64,000 bases of DNA from Arthrobacter sp. TMP15 (GTDB lineage: Bacteria; Actinomycetota; Actinomycetes; Actinomycetales; Micrococcaceae): NCBI RefSeq assembly GCF_039529835.1, contig NZ_CP154262.1:3472001-3536000 (forward strand), read 5' to 3'. The notes under the pieces were generated by a model. The model searched no databases. It saw only the letters and a program-made list of their open reading frames with translations, and had not been told where the DNA came from. The translations under genes were made by a program, and so were the position numbers. Each line of letters begins with the position of its first letter. The first letter of the stretch is position 1. Shown one piece after another: positions 42,880 through 51,539 of this stretch.

Positions 42880-43581
42880 CTAGCCGACCGTCTCTGCTGT
42901 GTCCAAAATTTTGGTGATCCGCACTGCGTAATCCTGATCCACAACAACAACTTCACCATGGGCTATCAAGCGTCCATTGAGCAACACGTCCGCGGGGGAT
43001 CCGGCGGAACGGTCAAGGTCCACTACCTGACCTGGTTCCAATCCCAGCACATGGGCCACACTCATTCGCGTGCGCCCGATGACCACAGACAAGGCCATTT
43101 CAACATCGTGAATACGCCCAAGTTTTGCCGCGCTCAGCCCTCCGGCGCCTTGACTAGCAGAGTCACGAAACTTAAGCGCCACCCATGCGTAGGGCTCTTG
43201 GTTATCGAAGCCGCTGCCCGCATCGTTCAGTTCGAATACTGTTGTGTCCACGCCTTTGAAATGGGCCACAGAAGGGCTTTCTGACACTTCCCCAAGAACG
43301 CCGGAGCCAAGTTGCGCCGTGGCGGCCTCGAAAGCGGGACGCATAACATCTACCAGCGCAAAACTTCCAGCGCCACCAGCCGCTCGCACGGCTTGCACGG
43401 CCCGCTCAGAGAGCAGCACGGCAAGTTCCGCGGTTTGGGGCCCCACATAATCCACGAGAAACCCGACAGTTCCGGCTGGCGCAGCGGCGCTATCAGCGAG
43501 ATTAACGCTCAAGGTCGTTGTGGAGGGCAGTGCACTTGCCAGTGCGTTGGCCACCGCCAGCTTGACCGGATTCATACTCAT
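42880..43581 (-). CDS. fliN: Flagellar motor switch protein FliN
   Basis: A 233-residue C-ring protein. The C-terminal ~75 residues are a SpoA/FliN domain (LGRIHDVEMALSVVIGRTRM, then VLGLEPGQVVDLDRSAGSPA and VLLNGRLIAHGEVVVVDQDY). The N-terminal ~140 residues are longer than in enterobacterial FliN, as in FliY-type proteins, but I see no CheC phosphatase motif. ATGA overlap with fliM. This position makes it the torque- and direction-switching C-ring subunit. Confidence 0.9.
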   Translation of the reverse strand: MSMNPVKLAVANALASALPSTTTLSVNLADSAAAPAGTVGFLVDYVGPQTAELAVLLSERAVQAVRAAGGAGSFALVDVMRPAFEAATAQLGSGVLGEVSESPSVAHFKGVDTTVFELNDAGSGFDNQEPYAWVALKFRDSASQGAGGLSAAKLGRIHDVEMALSVVIGRTRMSVAHVLGLEPGQVVDLDRSAGSPADVLLNGRLIAHGEVVVVDQDYAVRITKILDTAETVG

Positions 43582-44486
43582 GGGTTTCTCTCTTCGATAG
43601 TAACAATCTGCCCGGCTTTGCGTGAGCCATGCGTCACGCCGATGGCACAGGCAACGGGCTTACCCCCAACGGTCAAGTCAAAAGGTCTGTTGGTGGGATG
43701 AGGAAGGTTCAAAACATCACCCACCGCCAAGTTCAAAATGGTGTCCGGGGTGACCGGCACCGGAGTTAGCGCCAGCGCAACATCAACAGGCACCCCGCCT
43801 AGCTGGGCGCGCAACTGTTCGGGCGCCGCAGCGGCATCGCTGATCGGATTGTGGCTTCCCAACTGCTGCACTAAAACCTCGGCAGGCAACGCAATCGTGG
43901 CACGCCAGCTCAGGTCGCCCATTCGCACTGTAAAACCGGCAACAATCATGAGTGTGTTCGTAGCGGCAGCCTGGGCAAACTGGGAGTTGAAGTGGATACC
44001 TTCAACGGCAGGTGTCTCAACGAGTAGGGACCCAAAGGAGTACCTGAGGTCCTCTAAGGCATCTTCCATCAGCCGTGTCACCAGCGCGTGCTCGATTTGG
44101 GTGAATTTACGGTCAGGGATCGGTACAGCAGACCCTCCGCCGAGCATGCGGGTGATCCAACTCAATGCCGCTTCTGCGGGGAACTGAATGACACCTTTGG
44201 ACTCTTGCCCACCAAGGGAGAAAAGTACCATTGCGGTGGATGCGGGCAACCCGGCAGCATATTCATCGTAGGTCTCCATTGTCACCTGTTCGGTGATAAC
44301 GGAGGAAGCCGCCCGGATTTTGGTGGTTAGTTGCGTACCCCACTGCCTGGCGAAGGTTTCGAAGGCGAGTTCCAGCACACGACTGTGCTCGCGAGCCAAA
44401 GTTGTTGGCCGCCGAAAATCGTAGACCTCAACCACCCTTTTCGCCCACGGAGCGGGCAGGGAGGAAGGAAGGTAAGGGTCAGCCAT
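43578..44486 (-). CDS. fliM: Flagellar motor switch protein FliM
   Basis: A C-ring protein that binds CheY-P and FliG. I start it at the ATG at 44486 (MADPYLPSSLPAPWAKRVVE), because a sigma-28-type -10 element covers 44495-44502 and the TTG at 44510 would be upstream of the predicted transcription start. The product is about 302 residues, with VEVYDFRRPTTLAREHSRVL and ELAFETFARQWGTQLTTKIR typical of FliM and a C-terminal SpoA domain. An EIDxLL-type CheY-binding tail at the N-terminus is not seen. Confidence 0.9.
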   Translation of the reverse strand: MADPYLPSSLPAPWAKRVVEVYDFRRPTTLAREHSRVLELAFETFARQWGTQLTTKIRAASSVITEQVTMETYDEYAAGLPASTAMVLFSLGGQESKGVIQFPAEAALSWITRMLGGGSAVPIPDRKFTQIEHALVTRLMEDALEDLRYSFGSLLVETPAVEGIHFNSQFAQAAATNTLMIVAGFTVRMGDLSWRATIALPAEVLVQQLGSHNPISDAAAAPEQLRAQLGGVPVDVALALTPVPVTPDTILNLAVGDVLNLPHPTNRPFDLTVGGKPVACAIGVTHGSRKAGQIVTIEERNP

Positions 44487-44494
44487 ATCTGTCA

Positions 44495-44521
44495 CTATCG
44501 GCACAACCAAGACATGCGTTA
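44495..44521 (-). promoter_or_regulatory. Sigma-28 promoter of fliM operon
   Basis: TAAC (44521-44518), a 15-base spacer and GCCGATAG (44502-44495) on the minus strand. The -35 element overlaps the motB stop codon, and the predicted transcription start lies only a few bases before the ATG at 44486, so the fliM message may be almost leaderless. Confidence 0.75.
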
Positions 44522-45331
44522 GGAAGGAACAGCTTTTGCTTTCAATACTTCTGGAATTAGCGCACGAACTTCCTCGGGCTGGTTGGATAGCACCACTATG
44601 TCAACGCGTCTGTTTAGTTCGCGTAAAGATTCAGTGGAGTTGTCATTGACAGAGCGTGTACTTCCGTAGCCGATCGCAGCAACCTTGGCGCCGGGCAGAT
44701 TTCGGCGCTCCACAAGGTGACGCACCACACCGACGGCGCGTTCTGCGGACAACTCCCACACTGAGGGGTAGTTGGTGATGGCGTCGGCGGCGTGACCCTC
44801 AACAGAAATATCCAGACCGGAGGACAGCAGTGTGGGGGCGATCGTATCCAGTACGGCTGTAGCACGGGAGGATAGTTCTGGACTGTCTGGACGAAAGAAT
44901 GACTGCGAGCCAACTAGCTTTACGCTCAATCCACGGTGGTCGATCTGAAACTCTACGTTCTCAGCCAGTCCGTTTGTCTCCAGCCCCACGCGCATGGCCT
45001 CCTTCAGCGCAGTGAGGCGATCAACCTCGGTCACCGCTCGGTCTAGAGGAGTGTTCGTTAAAGTACCTTCCTTGCCCACATCTTCGGGTGGCACCACGAT
45101 TCCAGAGGCAGTATCCACCTTCCCAACATTCACCTGGCCAAAGCCACTGGCTAGCGAGTCACGAAGTTTCTCATACTTCACATCATCCACTGTGGACATG
45201 GCGTAAAGGACAATAAACATGCACATCAAAACAGTGACCATGTCCATGTAGGAAGCCATCCAGCGCTCATCCGGGTGGCTCTCTTCCGGTTTACCCCTCC
45301 GCTTGCGGGCAGTTTTACGTCCCTGACTCAT
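44519..45331 (-). CDS. motB: Flagellar stator protein MotB
   Basis: A 270-residue stator subunit anchored to peptidoglycan. The single membrane helix carries the proton-path Asp (RWMASYMDMVTVLMCMFIVL). The OmpA-type peptidoglycan-binding domain follows at about residues 130-255 (DISVEGHAADAITNYPSVWE, then LSAERAVGVVRHLVERRNLP and VAAIGYGSTR). ATGA overlap with motA shows translational coupling. Proton rather than sodium use is assumed from family and not proved. Confidence 0.95.
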   Translation of the reverse strand: MSQGRKTARKRRGKPEESHPDERWMASYMDMVTVLMCMFIVLYAMSTVDDVKYEKLRDSLASGFGQVNVGKVDTASGIVVPPEDVGKEGTLTNTPLDRAVTEVDRLTALKEAMRVGLETNGLAENVEFQIDHRGLSVKLVGSQSFFRPDSPELSSRATAVLDTIAPTLLSSGLDISVEGHAADAITNYPSVWELSAERAVGVVRHLVERRNLPGAKVAAIGYGSTRSVNDNSTESLRELNRRVDIVVLSNQPEEVRALIPEVLKAKAVPS

Positions 45332-46131
45332 GCTGCATCGCGGTCTTGGGCTTTACCACGTGTATTTTTCTTGCCACCCTGTTGGCGGTATGCGGGAACC
45401 ATGGCTGTCAACCGCTCACGCAACAGGGTGGGCTGGGACCCTGCCTGCACAGCCAAGACACCCTCGGTAATGAGAGTCATACGGTCCACTTCCAGCTCCG
45501 AGAGCCGGCTCAATCGTGAACCAATAGGTAGCCAGATGAAGTTTGCGGACAGCAAACCCCAAAGTGTAGCCACAAACGCTGCAGCAATCATGTGTCCCAG
45601 CTCTTCTGGATTCGAGAGATTCTCCAGTACGTGCGTCAGCGAAACAACTGTGCCAATGATGCCCACGGTGGGTGCGTAACCACCCAAAGTTGTAAAGAAT
45701 TTAGAGGCCGTATGATCACTTTTGATCTTAGTTTCAACGGCATCATCCAAGAGCTCGCGCAGATCTTCCCCATCGGTACCGTCCGCAATGTTCTGCAACG
45801 CATCGCGCAAGAACGGGTCTTTAGTCTCGGCCGCGGCAGCTTCAAGAGACAGCAGTCCCTCCCGACGCGCCTTGTCTGCCAGCGCCACGACCTGCTCGAT
45901 ACTCTCCCCAGGTTTCGGAGGTTTAGCTAAAAATGCTCTGGGAAGTGACTTTGCGGCATGCACAACATCCTTCAAGGTCGAACCAGCCACGCCAATGGCG
46001 ATGGTGCCAACCAGAACCAGCAGCATGGGGGCCGGGAGCGTCACGCTTGTGACACTGGCGCCCTCCAAAGTGATCATGCCAAACAAGGCACCGAAGGCGA
46101 TGAGCAGACCGAGTATTGTTGCGGGATCCAT
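45328..46131 (-). CDS. motA: Flagellar stator protein MotA
   Basis: A 267-residue stator subunit with four membrane helices. The conserved region around the helix 3-4 loop reads TTLGGYAPTVGIIGTVVSL and then LGHMIAAAFVATLWGLLSAN. The large cytosolic loop carries charged residues that contact FliG (VALADKARREGLLSLEAAAA). It starts 4 bp after flbD. Confidence 0.96.
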   Translation of the reverse strand: MDPATILGLLIAFGALFGMITLEGASVTSVTLPAPMLLVLVGTIAIGVAGSTLKDVVHAAKSLPRAFLAKPPKPGESIEQVVALADKARREGLLSLEAAAAETKDPFLRDALQNIADGTDGEDLRELLDDAVETKIKSDHTASKFFTTLGGYAPTVGIIGTVVSLTHVLENLSNPEELGHMIAAAFVATLWGLLSANFIWLPIGSRLSRLSELEVDRMTLITEGVLAVQAGSQPTLLRERLTAMVPAYRQQGGKKNTRGKAQDRDAA

Positions 46132-46135
46132 CGCT

Positions 46136-46414
46136 TTACGATCCTGACGTGGTGGGATTTCCGGAAGGGTGGATAATGCTTAATTTAGGTGGCGCCGGCA
46201 ATTCGATCTCATCCTCGGAGTAGTCATGGGCCATCGAGATGATGCGAGCACGGAAGCGGACAATTTTTTCAATGATGGCTGCCATTGATTCGGTAACAAT
46301 GTAGTTCGCCCCATCGGCCATGACCACAGTTGTGTCCGGAGACTCGAAGATTCGTTCAATCAAGTCTGGGTTCAGCGCAAACTCTCGCCCGTCCAAACGG
46401 GTGACACTGATCAA
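46136..46414 (-). CDS. flbD: FlbD-family protein
   Basis: A 92-residue protein. The first ~65 residues match the small FlbD family found in Gram-positive and spirochaete flagellar operons next to motA (MISVTRLDGREFALNPDLIE, then TVVMADGANYIVTESMAAII). The remaining C-terminal residues are variable. Start is TTG with AAGGATG upstream. It opens the flbD-motA-motB unit; role unknown, perhaps an assembly aid. Confidence 0.85.
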   Translation of the reverse strand: MISVTRLDGREFALNPDLIERIFESPDTTVVMADGANYIVTESMAAIIEKIVRFRARIISMAHDYSEDEIELPAPPKLSIIHPSGNPTTSGS

Positions 46415-46461
46415 GGGCTCATCCTTAGTTCATTGGGACGCCAGCCGTCCATCAAACGCTA

Positions 46462-46488
46462 CTGTCGGCTGACCCGCGCTATTGGTTA
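46462..46488 (-). promoter_or_regulatory. Sigma-28 promoter of flbD-motA-motB
   Basis: TAAC (46488-46485), 15-base spacer and GCCGACAG (46469-46462) on the minus strand, ending 48 bp upstream of the flbD start. A second -10-like CCCGACAG lies at 46506-46499 but its -35 (TGAT) is poor. Confidence 0.75.
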
Positions 46489-46644
46489 GAAAACGGCACT
46501 GTCGGGTCAGATGACCAAGAGATCAATTGCCACCCTGCGTACACAGGTGCCCCTTAAACAGATGTGGCGCAGCGCCTGAAGTGAAGTCCATAAAATATGG
46601 AAGTCCAGTTCACGCACTGCGCCATTGTCAGGGCAGCATCCTTA

Positions 46645-47829
46645 TCAGCGTTTGAGTTGCGTCAATTCCTGCAGCACTTCATCCGAGGTGGTGATGATGC
46701 GGGCGTTGGACTGGAAGCCACGCTGGGCAACGATCAGGTTGGTGAATTCCTGAGACAGGTCCACATTTGACATTTCCACATAGCCACTAGCCAAGGAGCC
46801 CAAGCCGTTGGACCCGGCTGTTCCAACCGCCGCCGCTCCAGATGATGCCGTGGCACGGTAGGAGGAGGAGCCGGCTTTTTCCAAACCACCGGCGTTGGTG
46901 AAGTTGGCTAAGGCTATGCGACCGATCACCATGTTTCCACCGTTGCTGAACGTTCCCGTCAGGGTGCCGTCCGTTCCCATGCTGAAGGAGTCCAAGGTGC
47001 CGGCGGCACTTCCATCGGTTGCAGTGACGGCAAGTGTGCTCATTTGAGCGAACCCGGTCACGGCGCCCATATTGACACTCAACCCGCCAATGTTCATTGT
47101 TCCGCCGCCGGTCAGGGCACCATTGGTGAAAGTCAGTGCCGTGGCGCCTGTAGCGGCTCCACCGGGTGCGTTCGTATCGGCGCCGGTGACGTCCCAACCG
47201 GTCCCGGTGCGGGTAAATGTCAGCGAAACGTTCCGGGGATTGCCTGCGTCGTCAAAGACCTTCATGTCGCGTGTCTGTACGGTGCCGGCAATAGCATCGT
47301 CGGGCAGGTTCCCACCTAACGTGGCGCTCGTTGTGCGGGATGCGTCAGACACCATCTGCTTGGAAATGGAAATGTTGCCCAGTCCCGCCCCGGTGTTGAC
47401 GACTCCATTGACTGCTGACCAACCCTGCAGCAAGGCACCGTCGGGTGAGACCAGGCGGCCCTGCGAATCGAAGTCGAACGACCCTGCACGCGCATAAAGC
47501 TGCTCTCCGCCTTTGGCAGTAATGAAAAATCCGTCGCCGGAGATCATCATGTCAGAGGAACGGCCAGTTGCTTGGGCTGAACCTTGGGAGAAGTTAGTGG
47601 AGATACCTGCCACCTGGACACCCAGACCCACCTGTGCGGGGTTTGTTCCGCCAGCCTGTGCTTGAGCTGCGGAGCCGGAACGAGCCACCTGGGACAGTGT
47701 GTCTTGGAACTGGACCGTGGAGGACTTGAAACCGGCCGTGTTGACGTTGGCAATGTTGTTGCCGGTGACGTCAAGCATGGTTTGGTGTGCGCGAAGACCG
47801 GAGATTCCGGAATACAAGGAACGAAGCAT
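46645..47829 (-). CDS. flgE: Flagellar hook protein FlgE
   Basis: A 394-residue hook protein exported by the flagellar T3SS. The N-terminal rod/hook motif is MLRSLYSGISGLRAHQTMLD with GNNIANVNTAGFKSS, and the C-terminal motif is SGYVEMSNVDLSQEFTNLIV followed by QRGFQSNARIITTSDEVLQE. The middle is Gly/Ala/Thr-rich, as usual for the exposed domains. It lies 78 bp after flgD with no visible sigma-28 site, so it is probably read through from upstream. Confidence 0.96.
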   Translation of the reverse strand: MLRSLYSGISGLRAHQTMLDVTGNNIANVNTAGFKSSTVQFQDTLSQVARSGSAAQAQAGGTNPAQVGLGVQVAGISTNFSQGSAQATGRSSDMMISGDGFFITAKGGEQLYARAGSFDFDSQGRLVSPDGALLQGWSAVNGVVNTGAGLGNISISKQMVSDASRTTSATLGGNLPDDAIAGTVQTRDMKVFDDAGNPRNVSLTFTRTGTGWDVTGADTNAPGGAATGATALTFTNGALTGGGTMNIGGLSVNMGAVTGFAQMSTLAVTATDGSAAGTLDSFSMGTDGTLTGTFSNGGNMVIGRIALANFTNAGGLEKAGSSSYRATASSGAAAVGTAGSNGLGSLASGYVEMSNVDLSQEFTNLIVAQRGFQSNARIITTSDEVLQELTQLKR

Positions 47830-47907
47830 GATGTGAAGCCTTTCTGTACTTGGTGGGTAAGGGTCAAGCTGGTTGATAAAAGTCGTGCCTGTGCAGGCGA
47901 GTGGCAG

Positions 47908-48381
47908 TTAGATGGAAACGGGTTCAGGTTTTCCCGTACTGGTTATTCCGGATATGTGATCCAAGGGAATCATTTTCCCCCCGACACTGACTTGCGGAAC
48001 GGCGTTGATGAAGGACACCGAAGAGGCAATCCCACTGTGTGCTGTGCCGTCAGCATCTTGCCAACTGACCTGCTCGCCAATCAGTGCAGCTGCTGCCGTG
48101 CGCATTTGGAGAGAGAAACTCTCCGTAGCCGTTTTGTCCATATTGGTCAGCTTTTCCATGGTGGCCAGTTGGGTAGTCTGACTAATCATTTCGTTCGTGT
48201 CCATCGGCGAGGATGGGTCTTGATGGCGCAACTGGGCAACAAGCAGGTTCATGAACACTTCGGAGTCCATGACTTGTTTAGGATCACGCCGACCGGGAAT
48301 GTTGTTGATCCCATCCACCGCTGTGGGCGGCTGCATGGAATTGCCAGATGGCGTCAATGGGGCAATCGAATTTTCGCTCAT
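47908..48381 (-). CDS. flgD: Flagellar hook capping protein FlgD
   Basis: A 157-residue hook-cap scaffold. The FlgD signature is MDSEVFMNLLVAQLRHQDPS with MDTNEMISQTTQLATMEKLT. It is shorter than the ~230 residues of enterobacterial FlgD, which is common in Gram-positives; the C-terminal beta domain is reduced. It lies 15 bp after fliK. Confidence 0.93.
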   Translation of the reverse strand: MSENSIAPLTPSGNSMQPPTAVDGINNIPGRRDPKQVMDSEVFMNLLVAQLRHQDPSSPMDTNEMISQTTQLATMEKLTNMDKTATESFSLQMRTAAAALIGEQVSWQDADGTAHSGIASSVSFINAVPQVSVGGKMIPLDHISGITSTGKPEPVSI

Positions 48382-48396
48382 GGTTTGCCTGCCTTT

Positions 48397-49761
48397 CTAT
48401 ACGGTGATGTCCAGTGAATTATTTATTGCGCCCGCGGGCGCAGGCGGCATGGGACCGTGCGGGTTCGGGTCTTGATCAGTCTTTAGTGCCATGCTATTGC
48501 TCCACGGACTTGTCACCGTTTGGGAATTGCGTTGCTCACCCTGGTTTGCAGGGGAGTTCCCGCTGCCCAATGACAGCGAAGATGCCATCCCCCCGGTAGC
48601 AAGATCCCGTCTCAGGTCGGAAAGGATGCCCCGCAGCCCCTCCCTGCCCGCTTCGCTTGCGGCGATTAGTTCAATGTGTATACCGTCGGCGCTCAACTGA
48701 GCCCTTACGGTAACTGGTCCAAGAGCATCAGGGACCACACTGATTTTCATGACGTGCTCCCCCAGGGGGGCTCCCGCCAGCGTGAATAGCGGACGTGCCA
48801 GCTGTTCAACTAACGCTGGCGCGGGCGTATGTCCGTGTGCCGCAACCGGCGCCGCGGCGGAAGCCTGGACCGGAGCCTGCGGCGGTGTCACGGCCACTGC
48901 AGATAATGCGGGGATGGTCGGAGCCTCCGGACCGCCTACCGCTTGCTCTGCGACAGGAATTACTCTCTGACTTGCCAAGTTGCCAAGGCTCAGCGCGGGG
49001 CTTCCTGCCTCAGTAGCGAGAGTTGGCGTAGAGCCGGTTTCTGCCATCGCATTCGCAGCGGACGCACTGGCTGACCCAGCAGGTGACAGCGCTGTGTCAG
49101 CGCCCTGCGCCAAGGGAGTTATGGAAACAGGAGTCTTTGCACCCTCAGGCGAGACCGGACCGTGTGACTGCTGGGGATTCTGCTGGCCACCCCCCGCTGC
49201 GGCTTCGCCTGCATGACCGGAGGCAAGGCGCTCGGGTGCCGTGGCACCGGCTGTCGCTGGCGCGGTTGCAGCGGCCCCGGGTGCGGTGCCCCCAAATGCA
49301 ATGGACGCGGAAGAATCAGCCTCGGAACCCAAAGTTCCAGCTTCCGCGCCAACACCGGTGCCGTCAAGGCCCTCTTCTGCTCCGGCAACAACACCATCCG
49401 GAGTTGCCGGCACTGTTATTGCCGGCAGAGCCGGATCCGCCGGCTGCATGACGGCGGCCCAAAAGTCTGAAATCGAGACAGCAACAGTGCCAGCTGGCAG
49501 ACCCTGGGCAGACTCGGGCGAAGAATCCGGGGAGCCGGCTCCGACTCGGGAATTCGCGTCATTGGGTGCATTATCTTCCACGTCAACGGTGTTGGTGCCG
49601 GTGTTCTGCAGCCCTCCCGTCTTGTTTCCCAACCCATGCTTCAAGGCATCTTGCAGGGACGCACCAAAGCTCGTCCCAGATCCCTCCGTTGAGGAGTGCG
49701 CGGCACCGCGGCCACCGAGCCCACCCGCTGACATGGTGGTCAATGTGTCGATGGACCTCAT
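48397..49761 (-). CDS. fliK: Flagellar hook-length control protein FliK
   Basis: A 454-residue, Ala/Pro/Ser-rich protein whose long low-complexity N-terminal part acts as a molecular ruler. The conserved C-terminal domain, which signals FlhB, is present at about 320-420: LAGAPLGEHVMKISVVPDAL, then ADGIHIELIAASEAGREGLR. Starts with an ATGA overlap with fliJ. Assignment rests on position between fliJ and flgD and on the C-terminal domain. Confidence 0.88.
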   Translation of the reverse strand: MRSIDTLTTMSAGGLGGRGAAHSSTEGSGTSFGASLQDALKHGLGNKTGGLQNTGTNTVDVEDNAPNDANSRVGAGSPDSSPESAQGLPAGTVAVSISDFWAAVMQPADPALPAITVPATPDGVVAGAEEGLDGTGVGAEAGTLGSEADSSASIAFGGTAPGAAATAPATAGATAPERLASGHAGEAAAGGGQQNPQQSHGPVSPEGAKTPVSITPLAQGADTALSPAGSASASAANAMAETGSTPTLATEAGSPALSLGNLASQRVIPVAEQAVGGPEAPTIPALSAVAVTPPQAPVQASAAAPVAAHGHTPAPALVEQLARPLFTLAGAPLGEHVMKISVVPDALGPVTVRAQLSADGIHIELIAASEAGREGLRGILSDLRRDLATGGMASSLSLGSGNSPANQGEQRNSQTVTSPWSNSMALKTDQDPNPHGPMPPAPAGAINNSLDITV

Positions 49762-50213
49762 CGGTTCACCCGCAAGCTTGTAGCGGTGCCTGCGTCATCT
49801 TGGCTGGTTGCGCGCGAAACTGCCAGCTCGTCCAGGAAGAGCTGTTCATCGTGGAGTAACAGTTCCTGGCGGTCCATTTCGTGACGGTCGGCTAATTTTT
49901 CCAGCGATGCAGCAGATTTTTTGGCAATCAGTAAATCTTTCTCAGCATTCGAGGCAGCCTCCTCCACTGAGCGGGTCAGCGCTGCCAACTCCAACAACAT
50001 GCTCCGTGAAGACGAACGCGCCGCGGCCGTGGCCCGCAAAGCGGCAGCAGATCCGGCGTTGGATGGCGCAGCTGCCAGAGTGCCGCGCACTTTACTCACG
50101 TGCTCGCGCTGTTCCTTACGCCGCGCATTTGCTTGCGCCAAAGACGCCGCTGCCTGTTCCTCTTGCGCCTGACGGAACCGTAAGAGACCGGCCAAACGGA
50201 ATGTGCTGCCCAT
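49758..50213 (-). CDS. fliJ: Flagellar export chaperone FliJ
   Basis: A 151-residue, almost entirely coiled-coil protein (RFRQAQEEQAAASLAQANAR, then LEKLADRHEMDRQELLLHDE). It is the central stalk of the FliI ATPase ring. Directly contiguous with fliI and overlapping fliK, the canonical order. Sequence similarity in this family is always weak, so position carries much weight. Confidence 0.88.
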   Translation of the reverse strand: MGSTFRLAGLLRFRQAQEEQAAASLAQANARRKEQREHVSKVRGTLAAAPSNAGSAAALRATAAARSSSRSMLLELAALTRSVEEAASNAEKDLLIAKKSAASLEKLADRHEMDRQELLLHDEQLFLDELAVSRATSQDDAGTATSLRVNR

Positions 50214-51539
50214 TTATGCTCCTGAAATCATGGTGGATAAAGCGCGAAGCTGTGCCCACGATTGTGGGGCCGGAATTTGTTCGTCCATACTTTGTTGAAG
50301 AAAATCGTTGATCGCCGCACCGTGCTGAACGGCCGCATCCACCAAGTGGTTACTCCCTGCCTGGTACGCGCCGACGTCTATCAGGTCCTGGGCCGCGGCC
50401 CGTGCCGCCAACACCTTACGCAAGGTGCCGGCGTCGTTCTTCTGCCCGGGGGCACACACCTTGGAAGCCACACGTGAGATGGAGGCAAGCACGTCGATGG
50501 CCGGGAAATGCCCTGCCACCGCCAATTTGCGTTCCAACACCACGTGACCGTCGAGGATTGAGCGGACGGCATCAGCGATCGGCTCATTGTGATCATCACC
50601 ATCCACCAACACCGTGTACAGGCCGGTGACGGATCCCACTTTGTCGGTGCCTGCCCGTTCCAGCAGTCGCGCTAGGACAGAAAAGGTCGACGGCGGGTAC
50701 CCTCGTGTTGCTGGCGGCTCACCAACGGACAAGCCTATCTCGCGTTGCGCCATTGCCACCCGGGTCAACGAATCCATCATGAGCATGGCATCAACCCCGC
50801 GTTCCCGGAACGACTCCGCTATCCGGGTTGCAGTGAATGCGGCACGCAGGCGCAGCAGGGCTGGTTCGTCACTTGTGGACACCACAACGATCGAGCGTGC
50901 CAGGCCTGCAGGACCCAGATCGTCCTCTAAAAATTCGCGCACCTCACGCCCGCGTTCCCCCACCAACGCGATGACTGACACCTGCGCCTCGGTGCCGCGG
51001 GCAATCATCGAGAGCAGGGAAGACTTGCCCACTCCGGAACCAGCAAAAAGCCCCAAACGTTGGCCGCGCCCCGTGGTGGTCATGGTGTCCAAAACCCGCA
51101 CCCCGGTCTGCAAGGGCGTGGTGATGCGGGCCCGCTGCATGGAATTGGGTGACTTGTTTTCCAGCGGCACCCCTGTCACGCCTTGTAAGGGGCCGAGCCC
51201 GTCGATTGGGCGGCCAAGCCCATCAATAACCCTGCCCAAAAGCCCGTCCCCCGTGGGAACCAAGAGGGGGACTTGTTTGGCCCTCACCAGGTCACCCTCG
51301 CCAATACCGTTCATGGGTGCCAGCGGCATGATCCGCACGCTACCTACCGCCACGGCGACCACTTCAGCATCCACGGGGTTGCGCTCACCAATAGTGACCA
51401 TGTCCCCCACAGCGCAGCGTAGGCCGCTCACCTGGGCGGCTAATCCAACAACACCTGTCACCACGCCTACTCTTTCGGGCGCAGCTGCCCGTACGGCCGT
51501 TGCCATCCGATGGGAGCCGGTGAGAGTAGCGGTCCTCAT
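50214..51539 (-). CDS. fliI: Flagellum-specific ATPase FliI
   Basis: A 441-residue F1-beta-like ATPase that energises export. Walker A is GLFAGSGVGKSSLLSMIARG, Walker B is in VDAMLMMDSLTRVAMAQREI, and the family signature PSTFSVLARLLERAG follows. N-terminal beta-barrel and C-terminal domain are full length. ATGA overlap with fliH. Confidence 0.97.
   Translation of the reverse strand: MRTATLTGSHRMATAVRAAAPERVGVVTGVVGLAAQVSGLRCAVGDMVTIGERNPVDAEVVAVAVGSVRIMPLAPMNGIGEGDLVRAKQVPLLVPTGDGLLGRVIDGLGRPIDGLGPLQGVTGVPLENKSPNSMQRARITTPLQTGVRVLDTMTTTGRGQRLGLFAGSGVGKSSLLSMIARGTEAQVSVIALVGERGREVREFLEDDLGPAGLARSIVVVSTSDEPALLRLRAAFTATRIAESFRERGVDAMLMMDSLTRVAMAQREIGLSVGEPPATRGYPPSTFSVLARLLERAGTDKVGSVTGLYTVLVDGDDHNEPIADAVRSILDGHVVLERKLAVAGHFPAIDVLASISRVASKVCAPGQKNDAGTLRKVLAARAAAQDLIDVGAYQAGSNHLVDAAVQHGAAINDFLQQSMDEQIPAPQSWAQLRALSTMISGA

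Noticed and set aside
48980-49783. Several plus-strand open frames across fliK
   Set aside because: They mirror the Ala/Pro-rich, high-GC fliK coding sequence, which opens long antisense frames; none has a ribosome binding site or recognisable motif.
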